Assembly: GCA_008373095.1 (NCBI GenBank)
Contig: RQOP01000056.1
Coordinates: 1 to 37,100, forward strand
DNA: 37,100 bases
Direction of reading: 5' to 3'
From: SAR202 cluster bacterium
GTDB taxonomy: Bacteria > Chloroflexota > Dehalococcoidia > Lucifugimonadales > UBA826
Position numbers and translations under genes: made by a program
Notes under the pieces: model-generated
Database searches by the model: none
Told to the model about the DNA's origin: nothing
Seen by the model: only the letters and a program-made list of their open reading frames with translations
Shown here: positions 35,092 to 37,100 of the stretch, one piece after another
How positions within the stretch are numbered: position 1 is the stretch's first letter
Layout: each line of letters begins with the position of its first letter

Positions 35092-35385
35092 ATGTCTTGC
35101 ATTATTATCGCAGAATTTAGATGTAAACCTGGGCGGGCGGAAGATTTTATTGAGTTATGCCGGGCAAATTATCCCGGTACGCGTGATTATGACGGATGTG
35201 AATACATTTCCTTGTCGGTTGATCAAGATGACGAGGACACTCTTGTTATGACAGAACAGTGGGTTTCAAAGGAGCACCACAGAAGATATTCTGAATTTCG
35301 AGAAGGTGATGGAACATCAGAACGGATAACGGCTATGCTCGCGGCGGAACCTACTTTCAGGTTTTTAGATCTTACAGATGCTTAA
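35092..35385 (+). CDS. ABM-domain (antibiotic biosynthesis monooxygenase-like) protein
   Basis: A 97-residue ferredoxin-like-fold protein of the ABM superfamily (SCIIIAEFRCKPGRAEDFIELCRA, then YISLSVDQDDEDTLVMTEQWVSKEHHRRY). Members range from quinol monooxygenases to heme oxygenases; no specific residue set is clear here. I start at ATG 35092 (GAGG upstream) and not the TTG at 35077. It overlaps nothing and sits three bases before trmO, suggesting translational coupling or read-through. Confidence 0.82.
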   Translation: MSCIIIAEFRCKPGRAEDFIELCRANYPGTRDYDGCEYISLSVDQDDEDTLVMTEQWVSKEHHRRYSEFREGDGTSERITAMLAAEPTFRFLDLTDA

Positions 35386-35388
35386 TTA

Positions 35389-35856
35389 ATGGATATCAAT
35401 CTTTCTTCTGTGGGGACTGTCAGGTCGACTCGCCATGAACCCACCGATGATTTTTGGGATATGGAAGAAGTTTATCTGGAATTAACCGATGAATTTTCAG
35501 AAGAATCTCTGTACGGATTATCAGATTTTTCACACCTTGAATTAATATTCTTTATGGATAAGGTCAATGCGAAAAATATTGTGACAAATGCAAGGCACCC
35601 CAGGAATAGACTTGATTGGCCTTTGGTAGGTATTTTTGCCCAGAGGGGTAAAAATAGACCTAACCAGCTTGGCTTGACGGTTTGCAAAATATTGAAGATT
35701 GAGGGGAAGAAAATATTTGTGTCAGGCCTAGATGCCGTGGATGCTACTCCAATTTTAGATATTAAGCCGTACGCAAGGGAATTTGGACCCAGGGGGAAAA
35801 TAGTACAGCCAGAATGGATGTCGCAATTAATGAAAGATTACTGGCAAAAAAGTTAG
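35389..35856 (+). CDS. trmO: tRNA t6A37 methyltransferase (TsaA/TrmO-like)
   Basis: A 155-residue protein of the TsaA/YaeB family, which methylates the N6-threonylcarbamoyladenosine at position 37 of some ACY-decoding tRNAs using SAM. The signatures ARHPRNRLDWPLVGIFAQRGKNRPNQLGLT and GLDAVDATPILDIKPYAREF are strong and near the family's expected positions. The length is slightly short of E. coli TrmO, which has an extra C-terminal part. The ATG lies three bases after the ABM gene with no clear ribosome site. It is a housekeeping gene at the end of a catabolic run. Confidence 0.9.
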   Translation: MDINLSSVGTVRSTRHEPTDDFWDMEEVYLELTDEFSEESLYGLSDFSHLELIFFMDKVNAKNIVTNARHPRNRLDWPLVGIFAQRGKNRPNQLGLTVCKILKIEGKKIFVSGLDAVDATPILDIKPYAREFGPRGKIVQPEWMSQLMKDYWQKS

Positions 35857-35898
35857 ATGTGATTTAATGCAAGTGCGGTTACTCAGGTGGAATCACCA

Positions 35899-35925
35899 TT
35901 GTTTTCAGCATAGCGTGAATATACT
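35899..35925 (+). promoter_or_regulatory. Candidate promoter before the repeat lipoprotein gene
   Basis: TATACT matches the -10 consensus at five of six positions, with TTGTTT 15 bases upstream. It lies about 64 bases before the lipoprotein start, in a 132-base gap. The spacer is short, so the call is weak. Confidence 0.28.
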
Positions 35926-35988
35926 ATTTCGGTAGATACTCAAACTAGATTAAAAGTGATGATAACCAACACAATAAGAGGTTTTTGC

Positions 35989-36846
35989 ATGGCATATCCG
36001 CTTAAATTTTCCATGAGATCACTGAAGGCTATCTTATTGACCACACTGATCGGTTTGTTGTTTGTGACGGTTGGATGCGGTGAACCAGCAGTTGGTCGCG
36101 CGGTGGGTGTAGATTCACCGGAATCTTCTACGCAATTAGTACCTCCGGCTCCTTTATCACAAGTTCCTGATCCGTCAATTCCAATGATATCTTCGGGCCC
36201 AACTGCGATGGCTCCTCCTGTTGTTCAGCCTACCAAGGTGCCTCCTCCTGTTGTTCAGCCTACCAAAGTGCCTCCTCCTGTTGTTCAGCCTACCAAAGTA
36301 CCTCCTCCTGTTGCGCAGCCGGATAAGGTTTTACCAACAGTAGAGCCAATTCAAGTTCCAGAAACTGAATCAGATGATCCGAATAGCTTCAATGAATACG
36401 GATTTAATGTCTCTCTTGATGAAGACGCTGACTTAGAAGGATCAGACCTATCTGTTACCGGCCTTTTGTCAGAATACGCTGATTTTTCTCAAGGTCTGAT
36501 GAGCTTCAATTACAATGGTGCTGATATCGCCTTGTCTTGGTTACCTCAAGACGATTTAGATTCTGCTGATTTGGTTGATCTCGGATACTCTTTGTTGGTT
36601 GACAGCCAGCCTGAAAATGAGTTTATGCCTTTGACAGATGGTGATATAGAAGTAGACGGAGAGATGGGAAGCTTCGGAGGATTGTTTGTTACTGATTCTG
36701 CGGGTACCGAGGCAGGCGGAGGCTTGATAGGTGGATGGATATGTGAGGATCAAAACATTGGCTTCATGTTGATGGTGACCAGCCCAGATTCCACAGTACT
36801 TCAGATACGATTTGACCGTATTGTTTCCGGATTTGAATGTCCATAA
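35989..36846 (+). CDS. Secreted Pro-rich tandem-repeat lipoprotein
   Basis: A 285-residue exported protein of unknown function. I start it at ATG 35989 (MAYPLKFSMRSLK), after AAGAGG. A basic N-terminus and hydrophobic core (AILLTTLIGLLFVTVGC) end at a lipobox-like Cys followed by GEP, so it is probably a lipoprotein, though Thr at -3 is atypical. Next is a Pro-rich stalk with four copies of a (P/A)PPVVQPTKV-like decapeptide, then an acidic, mostly non-repetitive domain (DEDADLEGSDLSV, DGDIEVDGEMGSFGG). The stalk likely extends the domain away from the membrane. No enzyme motif is recognised. Confidence 0.8.
   Translation: MAYPLKFSMRSLKAILLTTLIGLLFVTVGCGEPAVGRAVGVDSPESSTQLVPPAPLSQVPDPSIPMISSGPTAMAPPVVQPTKVPPPVVQPTKVPPPVVQPTKVPPPVAQPDKVLPTVEPIQVPETESDDPNSFNEYGFNVSLDEDADLEGSDLSVTGLLSEYADFSQGLMSFNYNGADIALSWLPQDDLDSADLVDLGYSLLVDSQPENEFMPLTDGDIEVDGEMGSFGGLFVTDSAGTEAGGGLIGGWICEDQNIGFMLMVTSPDSTVLQIRFDRIVSGFECP
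36211..36330 (+). repeat. Four tandem 30-bp repeats in the lipoprotein gene
   Basis: Four in-frame 30-base units (CCTCCTCCTGTTGTTCAG...). Units 2 and 3 differ only at the last base, unit 1 at two positions from unit 2, and unit 4 is more diverged. The near-identity at DNA level suggests recent expansion. Copy number could vary between strains. Confidence 0.92.
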
Positions 36847-36868
36847 ACATAAATTGAAGGATCTCAAA

Positions 36869-37100
36869 ATGCATAGACTCTTGGTCGTTGTTGCGGTATT
36901 TCTGTTTAGCATCTCTACTTTCGGATCAATACATGGCGATGATCCACCTCCTCAGGGTCATCAAGGTGGGCAAGGCCAGCAGGGTCACCAAGGTTCAGCT
37001 CCATCCCCTACAGGTCCACCGCCTAAAGGCGACCAAGGCCAGCAGGGTCATCAAGCTGGGCAAGGCCAGCAAGGCCAGCAAGGTGGGCAAGGCCAGCAGG
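36869..37100 (+). CDS. Secreted Gly-X-Gln repeat protein, 3'-truncated by window edge
   Basis: An open frame not in the ORF track because it runs off the window. ATG 36869 is preceded by GAAGGA. The first about 23 residues (MHRLLVVVAVFLFSISTFGS) form a signal peptide. They are followed by DDPPPQ and then a low-complexity chain of mostly Gly-X-Gln triplets (GHQ, GGQ, GQQ, GDQ) with one SPTGPPPKG interruption. It resembles collagen-like or other Gly/Gln-rich extracellular proteins. It is 22 bases downstream of the repeat lipoprotein gene, so both may contribute to the cell surface. Function unknown and the C-terminus is not visible. Confidence 0.7.
   Translation, partial: MHRLLVVVAVFLFSISTFGSIHGDDPPPQGHQGGQGQQGHQGSAPSPTGPPPKGDQGQQGHQAGQGQQGQQGGQGQQ
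36950..37100 (+). repeat. Imperfect Gly-Gln-coding tandem repeat, continues past window
   Basis: Variants of GGCCAGCAGGGTCATCAAG and GGTGGGCAAGGCCAGCAA recur in frame from about 36950 to the edge. Units are 9 bases or multiples of 9, so length change keeps the frame. Its full extent is not visible. Confidence 0.75.

Noticed and set aside
36211-37100. Tandem repeats considered as a CRISPR array
   Set aside because: The repeats are in frame, have no unique spacers and code low-complexity peptides.

Overview
Gene-dense, A/T-leaning bacterial chromosome segment with about 36 protein genes on both strands. I see no RNA gene, insertion sequence, integrase, phage gene or CRISPR array, and no gene-free stretch longer than about 240 bases. 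The content suggests a heterotroph that degrades many small organic molecules. It holds a Baeyer-Villiger monooxygenase, three family III CoA-transferases, two enolase-superfamily acid-sugar dehydratases, several SDRs and amidohydrolases, a GMC oxidoreductase and F420/PPOX-type flavoproteins. These expansions, together with an MDMPI/DinB-like protein, resemble uncultured marine Chloroflexota of the SAR202 type. That placement is inferred from gene content only, with no marker gene to prove it.

Region 1 (1-9 kb): a 5'-truncated Baeyer-Villiger monooxygenase and an opposing SDR. They are followed by a co-directional run of two overlapping CaiB/BaiF CoA-transferases, a DUF35 zinc-ribbon/OB protein, a thiolase-like protein, a mini-HAD phosphatase and a well-conserved oxalyl-CoA decarboxylase. 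The order CoA-transferase pair, DUF35, thiolase recalls the BbsEF/BbsAB components of benzylsuccinate beta-oxidation. The thiolase-like subunit lacks part of the usual catalytic set, so a retro-aldol reaction is also possible.

Region 2 (9-18.6 kb): an unrecognised Trp-rich protein, an alanine dehydrogenase homologue whose catalytic His96 equivalent is Ser, an alpha/beta hydrolase, an MDMPI-like protein, an ATZ/TRZ-type amidohydrolase, an orphan E1-alpha 2-oxoacid dehydrogenase subunit, an SMP-30-like beta-propeller, a nucleoside hydrolase and a DHRS1-like SDR.

Region 3 (18.6-28.6 kb): a minus-strand run (AhpD-like, PPOX, S9 peptidase, two homocysteine S-methyltransferase-family paralogues) faces a plus-strand run (two acid-sugar dehydratase paralogues, GMC oxidoreductase). 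An HpcH/HpaI aldolase follows on the minus strand. Dehydratases plus aldolase could convert a sugar acid to a 2-keto-3-deoxy acid and cleave it. The first dehydratase and the D-aminoacylase-like gene of region 4 share an 18/20-identical promoter-like element just upstream of their starts.

Region 4 (28.6-37.1 kb): a plus-strand run of D-aminoacylase-like amidohydrolase, PPOX protein, pentapeptide-repeat protein, MFS transporter, a CoA-transferase with rearranged domain order, aldo/keto reductase, ABM-domain protein and TrmO. It ends with a Pro-rich tandem-repeat lipoprotein and the start of a secreted Gly-X-Gln repeat protein cut by the window edge. Several genes appear to use TTG or GTG starts, and several ORF-track starts were moved to better supported downstream codons.
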